64,000 nt of DNA, taken from Clostridium ganghwense. GTDB lineage: Bacteria; Bacillota; Clostridia; Clostridiales; Clostridiaceae. Of the stretch, positions 26,975-36,444 are shown in pieces. The stretch lies in NCBI RefSeq assembly GCF_026735165.1, contig NZ_JAPQES010000002.1:251745-315744 (forward strand). Reading direction: 5' to 3'. The number at the start of each line of letters is the position of its first letter. The stretch's first letter is position 1. A program made the position numbers and the translations under genes. The notes below the pieces were generated by a model. That model did not search any database. It had not been told where the DNA came from and worked only from the letters and a program-made list of their open reading frames with translations.

Positions 26975-28888
26975 TTATAAATTATTTACTTTTTCCTGTA
27001 TTTCTTTATCTAACTTTTCTATAAAGTCATCTAAATTCATAGCTCCAAGGTCTCCATCTTTTCTACATCTTACAGCAACTGTATTTTCATTCATTTCTTT
27101 TTCACCTAAAATTAACATATACGGTACCTTTTGAAGTTGAGCTTCTCTAATTTTATATCCTATTTTTTCTGCTCTATCATCCATTTCTACTCTGATTCCT
27201 TTTTCAAACAAAATATCTTTCACTTTAGCTGCATATTCCATATACTTATCTGAAATTGGAAGTACCTTAACTTGAGCAGGAGCAAGCCACAATGGGAATC
27301 TACCTGCAAAATGTTCTATAAGAATACCTATAAATCTTTCTATACTACCAAAAGCAACTCTGTGAACCATAACTGGTCTGTGCTTTTCTCCATCTTTTCC
27401 TATATAAGTTAAGTCAAATCTTTGAGGTAATTGCATATCTAATTGGATAGTACCGCATTGCCAAGTTCTTCCTATGCAATCTTGTAAATGGAAATCTATT
27501 TTTGGTCCATAGAAAGCTCCATCGCCTTCATTTATTACATAGTCAAGTCCTATTCCTTCTAAAGCTTCTCTTAAACCATTTTCAGCAATTTCCCATTCTT
27601 CATCAGTTCCCATAGAATCTTCTGGTCTTGTTGATAATTCAACATGATATTTAAATCCAAAAGTTTTGTAAACTTCATCTATAAGTTTTGCAACTCCCAT
27701 TATTTCTTCTTTAATTTGTTCAGGAAGCATAAATATATGTGCATCGTCTTGAGTAAATGCTCTTACTCTCATAAGTCCGTGTAATGCTCCTGATAATTCA
27801 TGTCTGTGTACTCTTCCTAATTCTGCAACACGCATTGGGAAATCTCTATAAGAATGTATCTTAGTTCTATAAGCAAGCATACCTCCTGGGCAATTCATAG
27901 GCTTTATAGCATAATCTTCTTCGTCAATTAAAACAGTATACATATTTTCTTTATAGTGATGCCAGTGTCCTGAAGTTTCCCAAAGTTTTCTATTTAATAT
28001 AATAGGAGTTTCTATTTCTACATAACCAGCTTTTCTATGAACTTCTCTCCAGTATTCTAAAAGCTTGTTTTTAAGTTCCATTCCTCTAGGTAAGAATAAT
28101 GGGAATCCTGGTCCTTCTTCTGGAATCACAAACAATTCTAATTCTTTTCCTAATTTTCTATGATCTCTCTTTTTAGCTTCTTCTAACATGTGAAGATATT
28201 CATCTAGTTCAGCTTTTTTAGTAAATGCTGTTCCATATATTCTTTGAAGCATTTTATTATTTTCATTTCCTCTCCAATATGCACCTGCGATTGAAAGTAG
28301 TTTGATAGCTTTAACTTCTTTTGTTGAAGGTACATGAGGTCCTGCACAAAGATCCACAAAGTCTCCTTGCTTATAGAATGATATTACTGCATCCTCTGGA
28401 AGATCTTCAATAAGTTCTACCTTATAATCTTCTTCTTTTTCTTGCATAAGTTTAATTGCTTCTTCTCTTGAAAGCTCAAATCTTTCTAATTCAAGATTTT
28501 GTTTAACTATTTTTGCCATTTCTTTTTCTATTTTCCCAAGCATTTCTGGAGTAAATGAGAAATCAGCATCAAAATCATAGTAGAAACCATTATCAACAGC
28601 TGGCCCTATTGCAAGTTTCACTTCTGGATATAATCTTTTAACTGCTTGAGCAAGTATATGAGATGCAGTATGTCTTAAAGTCCATCTTCCATCTTCATCT
28701 TCAAAAGTTAGTATTTCTAAATTACAATCTTCATTAACCGCAGTCATTAATTCGGCCTTTTCTCCATTTATCTTAGCACCTAATGATTTTTTTCTTAATG
28801 AAGGGCTTATGCTAAAAGCTATTTCACTAATCTTTGATCCCTTTTCAACTTCTAAAACTTTTCCATCTTTTAATGTTACTTTAACCAT
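26975..28888 (-). CDS. thrS: threonyl-tRNA synthetase
   Basis: 637-aa class II enzyme with N-terminal TGS domain (VTLKDGKVLEVEKGSK), the second editing domain (HTASHILAQAVKRLYP and the CAGPHVP zinc-like site), catalytic motif 2 (ELGRVHRHELSGALHGLMRVR) and a C-terminal anticodon-binding domain. ATG 28888 follows AAAGGAGG and starts the TGS domain; a longer frame to 29011 reads through the T-box terminator and is not real. Controlled by the Thr T-box upstream. Confidence 0.97.
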   Translation of the reverse strand: MVKVTLKDGKVLEVEKGSKISEIAFSISPSLRKKSLGAKINGEKAELMTAVNEDCNLEILTFEDEDGRWTLRHTASHILAQAVKRLYPEVKLAIGPAVDNGFYYDFDADFSFTPEMLGKIEKEMAKIVKQNLELERFELSREEAIKLMQEKEEDYKVELIEDLPEDAVISFYKQGDFVDLCAGPHVPSTKEVKAIKLLSIAGAYWRGNENNKMLQRIYGTAFTKKAELDEYLHMLEEAKKRDHRKLGKELELFVIPEEGPGFPLFLPRGMELKNKLLEYWREVHRKAGYVEIETPIILNRKLWETSGHWHHYKENMYTVLIDEEDYAIKPMNCPGGMLAYRTKIHSYRDFPMRVAELGRVHRHELSGALHGLMRVRAFTQDDAHIFMLPEQIKEEIMGVAKLIDEVYKTFGFKYHVELSTRPEDSMGTDEEWEIAENGLREALEGIGLDYVINEGDGAFYGPKIDFHLQDCIGRTWQCGTIQLDMQLPQRFDLTYIGKDGEKHRPVMVHRVAFGSIERFIGILIEHFAGRFPLWLAPAQVKVLPISDKYMEYAAKVKDILFEKGIRVEMDDRAEKIGYKIREAQLQKVPYMLILGEKEMNENTVAVRCRKDGDLGAMNLDDFIEKLDKEIQEKVNNL

Positions 28889-28959
28889 TGGTTTTCCTCC
28901 TTTATTTAAAATAAAATTATTGTTATATATTTTTTGAATTTGTAATTCAAATTCCAAAA

Positions 28960-29215
28960 AAAATAAAAACTCCTCCCAAAATGGGACGAGTATTATCGCG
29001 GTTCCACCCAAATTAACAATAAATAGTAACTTAATTTTATTGTTATCTTATTAACTATAACGCCAGCTAGCGGAAAATATCTACTGAATTCAATACTCAA
29101 CTCAAAGGTGGTTTTCAACAACTCTTGAACAGAGAACTTTTCAGCCACTGGGTTCTCCTCTCTTAGAACAGAATTCTGTTTACTCTTCCTTTTCATAGTG
29201 TTTAAACTATTCTTT
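28960..29215 (-). promoter_or_regulatory. T-box riboswitch, Thr-specific (thrS leader)
   Basis: Minus strand: T-box core GGGTGGAACCGCG, then terminator stem CTCGTCCCATTTTGGGAGGAG and T-run. The specifier loop reads GAAAACCACCTTTGAG, giving ACC (Thr). A short open frame through this region (28993-29220) is a by-product of the RNA structure. Confidence 0.95.
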
Positions 29216-29222
29216 TTCATAA

Positions 29223-29251
29223 ATTATATTATTTATAACTTTTTATGTCAA
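29223..29251 (-). promoter_or_regulatory. SigmaA promoter of thrS
   Basis: Minus strand perfect -35 TTGACA (29246-29251), 17-nt spacer, perfect -10 TATAAT (29223-29228), immediately before the T-box. Confidence 0.85.
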
Positions 29252-29266
29252 TACTTTTTTTTATTT

Positions 29267-30166
29267 TTATACTTTTAAAGTACTTTTTATTTTATCACAT
29301 TTGCTGCATCCCTCACATAATTCAACTCTATTTTCAAAAACCTTCTTAATAGTATCAATAATCTCTTTGTTAATACAGTTGTCAGAACAATGTATTATAA
29401 TGTGTTTAGGACAATATGTTATAAGCCCACTTATTATGAGATCATCAATACTTACAGATCCAGTATATTTCACATCTAATAAGTCTGATAATATCTCTTC
29501 CATTATGTCTGTGCCATCTTTATCCTGTATAATATATTCTCCATTTTCTTTAATCATTATATTAATTTCATCAATTTTGCTCTCTTGGACTTCAACAAAA
29601 TATTTTAGTAGTTTTATAAATTCATTATATTCTTTCTCCGCCATATACCGTTCTACAACTTTATTAATTATACTTTCCAAATCTCTTGTTAATTCCTTAA
29701 TCCTGAAAGTAACAAATCCTTTAATGTTTATTTCATTATTTTCTTTTATACACTCTTGTATTTTATCTAGTATATCATTTTTTTTATTTATACAATAAAT
29801 CATATCTTCATCCAATACTTTTTCTTCATTCTTTAATATTTTTAAGCTTCTTTCTGTAACTTCTCTCATCTCTTCATATTTAAGAAAAAAATATGTGTCA
29901 TTCAAAAATTTCTGTATTTCATCATAGCAAAATTCTTTAACAACTATCTTGTATAAAATATTAGACATATATAAATTAAATTTATTTTCTAAATTACTAG
30001 TAAAATCTAAGTCACTACAAAATATCTTTACAAAATGATTACCATTACTTATAGATTCAGATATCCCAATAGAAACATCTTTTGCTTCAAAATATTGTTT
30101 CATTTCATTTAATTCAGTCATAACATCGTCTTTCTCATTTTCATAAACAATAGTTTGTAATATCAA
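29267..30166 (-). CDS. ytxC: YtxC-like sporulation protein
   Basis: A 299-aa soluble, α-helical protein with FVTFRIKELTRDLESIINKVVERYMAEKEY-type central helices (given here as separate blocks: FVTFRIKEL, VVERYMAEKEY), VEVQESKIDEINI and a C-terminal CSDNCINKEI...CEGCSKCDK cysteine cluster. It resembles the YtxC family (PF08812), annotated as putative sporulation protein and located upstream of thrS in Bacillus too. The TTG at 30166 has AAGGAG 7 bases upstream; a GTG at 30175 sits inside the ribosome site. Molecular function unknown. Confidence 0.75.
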   Translation of the reverse strand: MILQTIVYENEKDDVMTELNEMKQYFEAKDVSIGISESISNGNHFVKIFCSDLDFTSNLENKFNLYMSNILYKIVVKEFCYDEIQKFLNDTYFFLKYEEMREVTERSLKILKNEEKVLDEDMIYCINKKNDILDKIQECIKENNEINIKGFVTFRIKELTRDLESIINKVVERYMAEKEYNEFIKLLKYFVEVQESKIDEINIMIKENGEYIIQDKDGTDIMEEILSDLLDVKYTGSVSIDDLIISGLITYCPKHIIIHCSDNCINKEIIDTIKKVFENRVELCEGCSKCDKIKSTLKV

Positions 30167-30322
30167 AGTATTCACTCCTTCCTGAAAATAGTATGTGTCT
30201 AAAATAAATGTATATACAAAATCTCTTTAAATTTTACAGGTCATACATTATAGACTAGCAATTTAACAAATGTTATATTTGTAGTATAAAATTTAATAAT
30301 AAACAAAAATGAGGTGATATAT

Positions 30323-31027
30323 TTGAAAAAGATTATTATAGATCATAGAACTTCCCAAGAAGAAAAATCATCAATTTTAAATTTAGGGTATGACTACCTT
30401 ATCTGTCCACCGTCATCTAGCTTATACGATGCTATATCCGGTCATCCAGATATACTTTTACACATTATAGATAACAAAAATATAATTGTACATAGAGATA
30501 TACACCCAAAATTCGTAAAACTCTTAAAAGAATTAGATATTAATGTACTATATTCTTTATCATCATTAAATTCTTCTTATCCACTAGACATTATTTTAAA
30601 TGCAGTCAATACTCCTAACTTTTTTATGCACTATTTAAAATATACAGATTTAAATCTTATGAAATATGTTAATGGAAGGAAAAAATTGATAAACGTTAAT
30701 CAAGGATACACAAAATGTTCTACAGCAATCGTAAATTCTAATGCAGTAATGACAAGCGATAAAGGAATAGCTCAAGCTTTATATAAAGAAAATGTAGATG
30801 TTCTTCTATTACCTCCAGGTGATATAGAACTTCCTGGTTTGAATTATGGATTTATTGGAGGGTGCTGCGGCTTATTGGAAGATAATATCTTAGCTTTTTT
30901 TGGCGAATTAGATCATTATGCCTATGGAAAAGAAATATACTCATTTTTGAGTAAACATAAAGTAGATCCTTATTTTTTAAGAAAGGGAAAATTGATTGAT
31001 AGAGGCAGCTTGTTAACAATAGAATAA
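30323..31027 (+). CDS. DUF6873-like (GME-fold) protein of unknown function
   Basis: About 234 aa read from TTG 30323 (GAGGTG with a 6-nt spacer); a GTG at 30314 overlaps the ribosome site. Motifs: INVNQGYTKCSTAIVNSNAVMTSDKGIAQAL, seen as blocks NQGYTKCSTAIV and MTSDKGIA, then LLLPPGDIELPGLNYGF and GGCCGLLEDNILAFFGEL. The repeated strand-turn pattern resembles the guanidino-modifying-enzyme-like clostridial family labelled DUF6873. Typical Cys/His/Glu catalytic residues of true GME enzymes are not clearly placed. It is divergent from ytxC. Role unknown. Confidence 0.6.
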   Translation: MKKIIIDHRTSQEEKSSILNLGYDYLICPPSSSLYDAISGHPDILLHIIDNKNIIVHRDIHPKFVKLLKELDINVLYSLSSLNSSYPLDIILNAVNTPNFFMHYLKYTDLNLMKYVNGRKKLINVNQGYTKCSTAIVNSNAVMTSDKGIAQALYKENVDVLLLPPGDIELPGLNYGFIGGCCGLLEDNILAFFGELDHYAYGKEIYSFLSKHKVDPYFLRKGKLIDRGSLLTIE

Positions 31028-31047
31028 AATCTAAACTTAAATAAAGT

Positions 31048-31087
31048 AAAGAGCAAAAATATAGGTATTCTCTATATTCTTGCTCTT
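31048..31087 (+). terminator. terminator after the DUF6873-like gene
   Basis: Stem AAAGAGCAAxAATATAG / CTATATTxTTGCTCTTT with a T-run on the plus strand, 20 bp past the stop at 31027. Confidence 0.75.
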
Positions 31088-31175
31088 TTTTATGCTTATT
31101 TTTACTTAATTCCTTTAATTTTCTTTGCATTTTTATTTTTAGCTTCTTGTTACTGAATATTCTACACAAAATGAA

Positions 31176-31205
31176 AAACATCTTAACATTTCTGCTAAGA
31201 TGTTT
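31176..31205 (-). terminator. terminator of the tRNA operon
   Basis: Minus strand stem AAACATCTTA/TAAGATGTTT followed by TTTTT, directly after the last tRNA-Cys gene. Confidence 0.85.
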
Positions 31206-31207
31206 GT

Positions 31208-31281
31208 TGGAGGCGCCACCCGGATTTGAACCGGGGATCAAGGCTTTGCAGGCCCATGCCTTACCGCTTGGCTATAGCGCC
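31208..31281 (-). tRNA. tRNA-Cys(GCA), copy 3 in transcription order
   Basis: A 74-nt cloverleaf with encoded CCA: acceptor GGCGCTA/TGGCGCC, anticodon loop CTGCAAA (anticodon GCA), T-arm GGTTCAAATCC. The short D-loop is normal for tRNA-Cys. Gene body identical to the two upstream copies by eye. Confidence 0.97.
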
Positions 31282-31363
31282 TTATTAATTATTGTTTTTT
31301 AATCATTATTTATATCTAAAAACAGTTGAAAATTTAATTTTTTAATAATTATTATTTATTTTT

Positions 31364-31437
31364 TGGAGGCGCCACCCGGATTTGAACCGGGGATCAAGGC
31401 TTTGCAGGCCCATGCCTTACCGCTTGGCTATAGCGCC
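31364..31437 (-). tRNA. tRNA-Cys(GCA), copy 2 in transcription order
   Basis: 74-nt cloverleaf with encoded CCA and anticodon GCA, identical to its neighbours and 82 bp from the next copy. The flanking spacers are also similar, which marks a tandem duplication. Confidence 0.97.
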
Positions 31438-31521
31438 TCATTGATTATTGTTCTTCTAACCATTAATTATATCTAAAACGGTTGCAAATTCAATCTTTTA
31501 ATAATTATTATTTTATTTTTT

Positions 31522-31595
31522 TGGAGGCGCCACCCGGATTTGAACCGGGGATCAAGGCTTTGCAGGCCCATGCCTTACCGCTTGGCTATAGCGCC
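31522..31595 (-). tRNA. tRNA-Cys(GCA), copy 1 in transcription order
   Basis: 74-nt cloverleaf with encoded CCA and anticodon GCA. It is 15 bp downstream of tRNA-Gly and starts the triplicated Cys block. Confidence 0.97.
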
Positions 31596-31610
31596 TCATT
31601 AATTAAATTT

Positions 31611-31685
31611 TGGAGCGGAAGACGAGATTCGAACTCGCGACGTTCACCTTGGCAAGGTGACGCTCTACCACTGAGCCACTCCCGC
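31611..31685 (-). tRNA. tRNA-Gly(GCC)
   Basis: 75 nt including CCA: acceptor GCGGGAG/CTTCCGC, anticodon stem CACCT/AGGTG with loop TTGCCAA (anticodon GCC), T-arm GAGTTCGAATCTC. Confidence 0.97.
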
Positions 31686-31689
31686 ATTT

Positions 31690-31765
<76 letters not shown>

Positions 31766-31774
31766 TTATTTAAT

Positions 31775-31851
31775 TGGCGACCCGGAAGGGACTCGAACCC
31801 TCGACCCCCGGCGTGACAGGCCGGTACTCTAACCAACTGAGCCACCGGGCC
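31775..31851 (-). tRNA. tRNA-Asp(GTC)
   Basis: 77 nt including CCA: acceptor GGCCCGG/CCGGGTC, loop CTGTCAC (anticodon GTC), T-arm GAGGGTTCGAGTCCCTT, discriminator G as expected for Asp. Confidence 0.97.
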
Positions 31852-31856
31852 GCATG

Positions 31857-31932
31857 TGGTGGGCACAACAGGGCTCGAACCTGTGACCCCCTGCTTGTAA
31901 GGCAGATGCTCTCCCAGCTGAGCTATGCGCCC
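31857..31932 (-). tRNA. tRNA-Val(TAC)
   Basis: 76 nt including CCA: acceptor GGGCGCA/TGTGCCC, loop CTTACAA (anticodon TAC), T-arm CAGGTTCGAGCCCTG. First gene of the operon and the tRNA matching the GTA specifier of the valS T-box. Confidence 0.97.
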
Positions 31933-31961
31933 ACATACTTTGTCTTTCAGCGACATCTAAT

Positions 31962-31990
31962 ATTATATATCTTTAAAATCGCTTTGTCAA
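31962..31990 (-). promoter_or_regulatory. perfect-consensus SigmaA promoter of the tRNA operon
   Basis: Minus strand -35 TTGACA (31985-31990), exactly 17-nt spacer, -10 TATAAT (31962-31967), about 30 bp before tRNA-Val. A full match to consensus fits a strong stable-RNA promoter. Confidence 0.92.
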
Positions 31991-32322
31991 GTTTTTTTAA
32001 CATTCTTTTTTCTTGACTTAATTTGAACTTGGAAGTTGTTTTGTATAACTCCCTGGTGCACAACTATAATATAAAATTTCACTACAAATGTCAATGTATC
32101 AGAAGCTCATTATGGAAATTTATCTATATTTTACATAGTTTTTTTCCATCATACTCTATATATCATCCATATCTTATTGTGATTCTTTATATTAATATTC
32201 TAATTATTCCATCAATTAAGAAAATCACCAAGCAAGACTGTTGTAGTATGCCATACCTTTCATTTCAGAATGCAAAAAGGATAAGGCCTTGCTATTTAAG
32301 GCTTTATCCTTTTAATTTAAGT
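31991..32322. other. 332-bp region without a gene between tRNA operon and opp
   Basis: AT-rich sequence with the oppF terminator at its right end (32275-32313). A 105-codon plus-strand frame crosses it and the terminator, has biased composition and no clear ribosome site, and is not accepted as a gene. I see nothing else. Confidence 0.6.
32275..32313 (-). terminator. terminator of the opp operon
   Basis: Minus strand stem AAAAGGATAAAGCCTT / AAGGCCTTATCCTTTT followed by T-rich sequence, 10 bp past the oppF stop. Confidence 0.85.
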
Positions 32323-33295
32323 TTATTTATCATTAAATAAATGACACGCTACAAAGTGTTCTTTCTCAATTTCTTTAAATTTGGGTCTTTGCTCAGAGCA
32401 TATAGGTTTAGCATATTTACATCTAGCTACAAATCTACATCCTGGTTTTGGGTTTATTGGACTTGGTACTTCCCCTTCTAGCATAATTCTATTTCTGCTA
32501 TTTTCTACGTCAGGATCTGGAACAGGAATAGCTGAAAGTAGCGCTTTTGTGTATGGATGTAGTGGATTATCATACAATTCTCCACTAGCAGCTAATTCAA
32601 CCATTGTACCTAAATACATAACACCAACTCTATCTGATATATGCTTAACCATAGACAAATCATGAGCAATAAATAAATACGTCAATCCGAATTTATTTTG
32701 AAGTTCAATTAATAAATTTACAACTTGTGCCTGTATAGAAACATCCAAAGCTGAAATTGGCTCGTCGCAGACAATAAATTTAGGTTCAACAGCTAAAGCC
32801 CTAGCTATACCAATTCTTTGTCTTTGACCACCTGAAAATTCATGTGGAAATCTTGATGCATGTTCTTTATTAAGTCCTACTAATTCTAGTAAATTATATA
32901 TTCTCTCAGTTCTTTCTTGTCCAGTATACAATCCATGTATATCTATTCCTTCAGCAATTATATCTCCTACAGTCATTCTAGGATTTAATGAAGCATATGG
33001 ATCTTGAAATATTATTTGAGCATGCTTTGTAAATTCTTTTTTTTCTTTGCCTTTTAATTTATGGATATCAGTTCCTTCTAATAATACTTCCCCTTCAGTT
33101 GCACCATAAAGCCCTAAAACTGTTCTACCACAAGTAGTCTTTCCACAACCCGATTCTCCAACTAAGCCTAGAGTTTCTCCTCTTTTTATGTTGAAGCTTA
33201 CACCATCTACTGCTTTTAATATTGCATTATTTCCTACTTTAAAATATTTTTTTAAATTTTTAACTTGTATAAATTTATCATCTTTTAAATTATCC

Positions 33296-33303
<8 letters not shown>
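32323..33303 (-). CDS. oppF: oligopeptide ABC transporter ATP-binding protein OppF
   Basis: 326-aa ATPase with Walker [10 protein letters not shown], signature [15 protein letters not shown], Walker B FIVCDEP, and the C-terminal peptide-ABC extension with cysteines ([15 protein letters not shown]) that bind an Fe-S cluster in some homologues. ATG 33303 follows GGAGGTG and overlaps the oppD stop by 8 bases, indicating coupling; an in-frame start at 33387 lies deep in oppD. Energises peptide import with OppD. Confidence 0.95.
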
Positions 33304-34321
<1,018 letters not shown>

Positions 34322-34333
34322 ATCTCACTCTCC

Positions 34334-35251
34334 CTACTGACGAAGTTTTGGATCTAGCGCATCTCTTAGACCGTCACCTAATAAATTGAATGCTAACATT
34401 GTTAAACATATTGCTAAAGCTGGGAATATAAGCTCATGAGGATAGAAGTCCATTACAGCTTGACCAAATGAACACATTGCTCCCCAACTAGTTTCTGGAG
34501 GTTGAATACCTAATCCTATAAAGCTTAAAAATGCTTCAGCAAATATAAATCCTGGTATATCAAAAGTCATGTAAACTATAATTATACCTATTGTATTTGG
34601 TATCAAATGTCTCAAAATTATTCTACTAGAGCTAGCCCCTAAAGCTTGAGCTGCAAGTACATACTCTGACTGCTTAAGTTGCATAACCTGACCTCTTACC
34701 ATACGGGCCATTCCAGTCCATCCTGTTATACATAATGCAATCAAAAGAGAACCTATTCCAGGTTTTAATACAACTGAAATTACTATTACAACTATCATAT
34801 ATGGAATACTAATTAAAACTTCAACAATTCTCATCATTATAGTGTCTACTTTTCCACCAAAATATCCACTAATACCACCATATATACATCCAACTATAAT
34901 TTCAATTATAGTACCTACAATCCCTATTGCTATAGATACTCTACCACCAATCCAAAGTCTAGAGAATAAGTCTCTTCCTAAGTTATCTGTTCCAAACCAA
35001 TATTCTGAGTCAGGTTTAAAATTAACTTTATCCATATTTTGCTCAAAATATGGATGTTTAGTAATATATGGTCCTATTATGCACATAGTAATTATTATCC
35101 CTAATAAAACCATCGAAAATATTGCAACCTTATTTTGCTTTAATCTTCTCCAAGCGTCTTGCCAATAGGTAATATTAGGTCTAACTATGGAATCAGAATC
35201 TTGATTATCACAGCCTATTATTTCAAACATATCTTTATTTAATTCTGCCAT
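34334..35251 (-). CDS. oppC: oligopeptide ABC transporter permease OppC
   Basis: 305-aa inner-membrane permease. An N-terminal OppC-type cytoplasmic segment and first membrane helix (VAIFSMVLLGIIITMCIIGP) precede FGTDNLGRDLFSR, then the EAA coupling loop (AAQALGASSSRIILRHLIPN) that contacts the ATPases. C-terminal LLGDGLRDALDPKLR is diagnostic. Confidence 0.95.
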   Translation of the reverse strand: MAELNKDMFEIIGCDNQDSDSIVRPNITYWQDAWRRLKQNKVAIFSMVLLGIIITMCIIGPYITKHPYFEQNMDKVNFKPDSEYWFGTDNLGRDLFSRLWIGGRVSIAIGIVGTIIEIIVGCIYGGISGYFGGKVDTIMMRIVEVLISIPYMIVVIVISVVLKPGIGSLLIALCITGWTGMARMVRGQVMQLKQSEYVLAAQALGASSSRIILRHLIPNTIGIIIVYMTFDIPGFIFAEAFLSFIGLGIQPPETSWGAMCSFGQAVMDFYPHELIFPALAICLTMLAFNLLGDGLRDALDPKLRQ

Positions 35252-35265
35252 TCTCCTTTATCCTC

Positions 35266-36216
35266 CTATCTTTTTCCACCAGTTAGCCTTATTCTCGGAT
35301 CTACTAAAGAGTACATTATATCAACTATTAATAATGAAATAATATACAAGCTAGAATAAAATATTGTAAGTCCCATTATAACATTATAGTCATTTGTCAT
35401 AATTGCATCTATCATAGAATTTCCAAGACCTGGTATAGAGAAAATTCTTTCAATTACTAGAGAACCTACTAAAATAGCAGCAATTTGAGGTCCTAGTATT
35501 GTTATAATAGGTAATATAGCATTTCTTATAACATGCTTCCATGCAACAGCTTTTTTTGACACTCCTTTAGCTTCTGCAGTCATAATATAATCTTGACTAA
35601 TTACATCTAAAACTGAAGTTCTCATATATCTAGCATACGTTGCAATACTACTAAAGCAAAGTGCTAACGTTGGTAAAATAGTATATTTAAAACCTTCAAA
35701 GAACTCACCCTTACTATACCAACCGGCAATAGGAAGTCCCATATTTCCACCTAAGCTTTTTTGAAGTAAAGCAGCAAGCACAAAACTAGGAATAGATACC
35801 CCTAATATTGCCAAAAATATTACTAAATAATCCACCTTAGTATTTCTCTTAAATGCAGCAACTATACCAAGAATCACTCCAATTACAACTCCAACAAATA
35901 CTGCTTGAAGTCCAAGTCTCGCTGAATTCGGAAACTTATCCGTAATATTCTCTCCTACTGAGTAACCTGGTGTTACAAAAGAGTCACCTAAATCACCTTT
36001 AACTATATTTTTTAAATAAAGCACATATCTTTCTGGTACAGATTTATCCAAACCATATTTTTCTCTTAAACTTGCTTGAATTTCTAGAGGTAGCTGTTTT
36101 GCTTGAGCAGATACTGGATCTCCCGGCATACTATTCATCATGAAAAATGTCACTGTAACAACTACCCATAATGTTAATATCATGTATCCTATTCTTTTAA
36201 GAATATATTTTGCCAT
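35266..36216 (-). CDS. oppB: oligopeptide ABC transporter permease OppB
   Basis: 316-aa permease with the family start YILKRIGYMILTLWVVVTVTF, MNSMPGDP, RYMRTSVLDVISQDYI and the EAA loop TAEAKGVSKKAVAWKHVIRN. Pairs with OppC. A ribosome site (AAAGGAGG) precedes ATG 36216. Confidence 0.95.
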   Translation of the reverse strand: MAKYILKRIGYMILTLWVVVTVTFFMMNSMPGDPVSAQAKQLPLEIQASLREKYGLDKSVPERYVLYLKNIVKGDLGDSFVTPGYSVGENITDKFPNSARLGLQAVFVGVVIGVILGIVAAFKRNTKVDYLVIFLAILGVSIPSFVLAALLQKSLGGNMGLPIAGWYSKGEFFEGFKYTILPTLALCFSSIATYARYMRTSVLDVISQDYIMTAEAKGVSKKAVAWKHVIRNAILPIITILGPQIAAILVGSLVIERIFSIPGLGNSMIDAIMTNDYNVIMGLTIFYSSLYIISLLIVDIMYSLVDPRIRLTGGKR

Positions 36217-36244
36217 ATTTGTCCTCCTTTCCTGTAAATAACAC

Positions 36245-36415
36245 TACAACAGAGCCTCCCCCTGTTGTATTATTAGTTTATCATATGAATTTATGAAATA
36301 AAATTCTTGAGCTCTTTAAACTCAAAATATTATTTTCAAATTTAAATATTATTAATATGTATATTTTTATTAATCATACAAATACTACAACAGGAAAATT
36401 CCTGCTGTAGTATTT
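36245..36415 (-). repeat. two related hairpins in the oppA-oppB gap
   Basis: Hairpin 1 (36380-36415): 17-nt arms AAATACTACAxCAGGAA and complement with a 2-nt loop just after the oppA stop. Hairpin 2 (36245-36269): TACAACAG/CTGTTGTA just before the oppB ribosome site. Both share ACTACAACAG. They probably reduce read-through and stabilise oppA mRNA, giving excess binding protein (inference). Confidence 0.65.
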
Positions 36416-36444
36416 ACTTTTACATGCCATTTAATATTATAAAA

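Noticed and set aside
28993-29220. 75-codon minus-strand frame
   Set aside because: It lies wholly in the Thr T-box leader; its sequence is explained by the specifier stem and antiterminator.
30852-31241. 129-codon minus-strand frame
   Set aside because: It overlaps the DUF6873-like gene, a terminator and tRNA-Cys; no ribosome site.
32023-32340. 105-codon plus-strand frame
   Set aside because: It crosses the opp terminator and the oppF 3' end and has no ribosome site or family resemblance.
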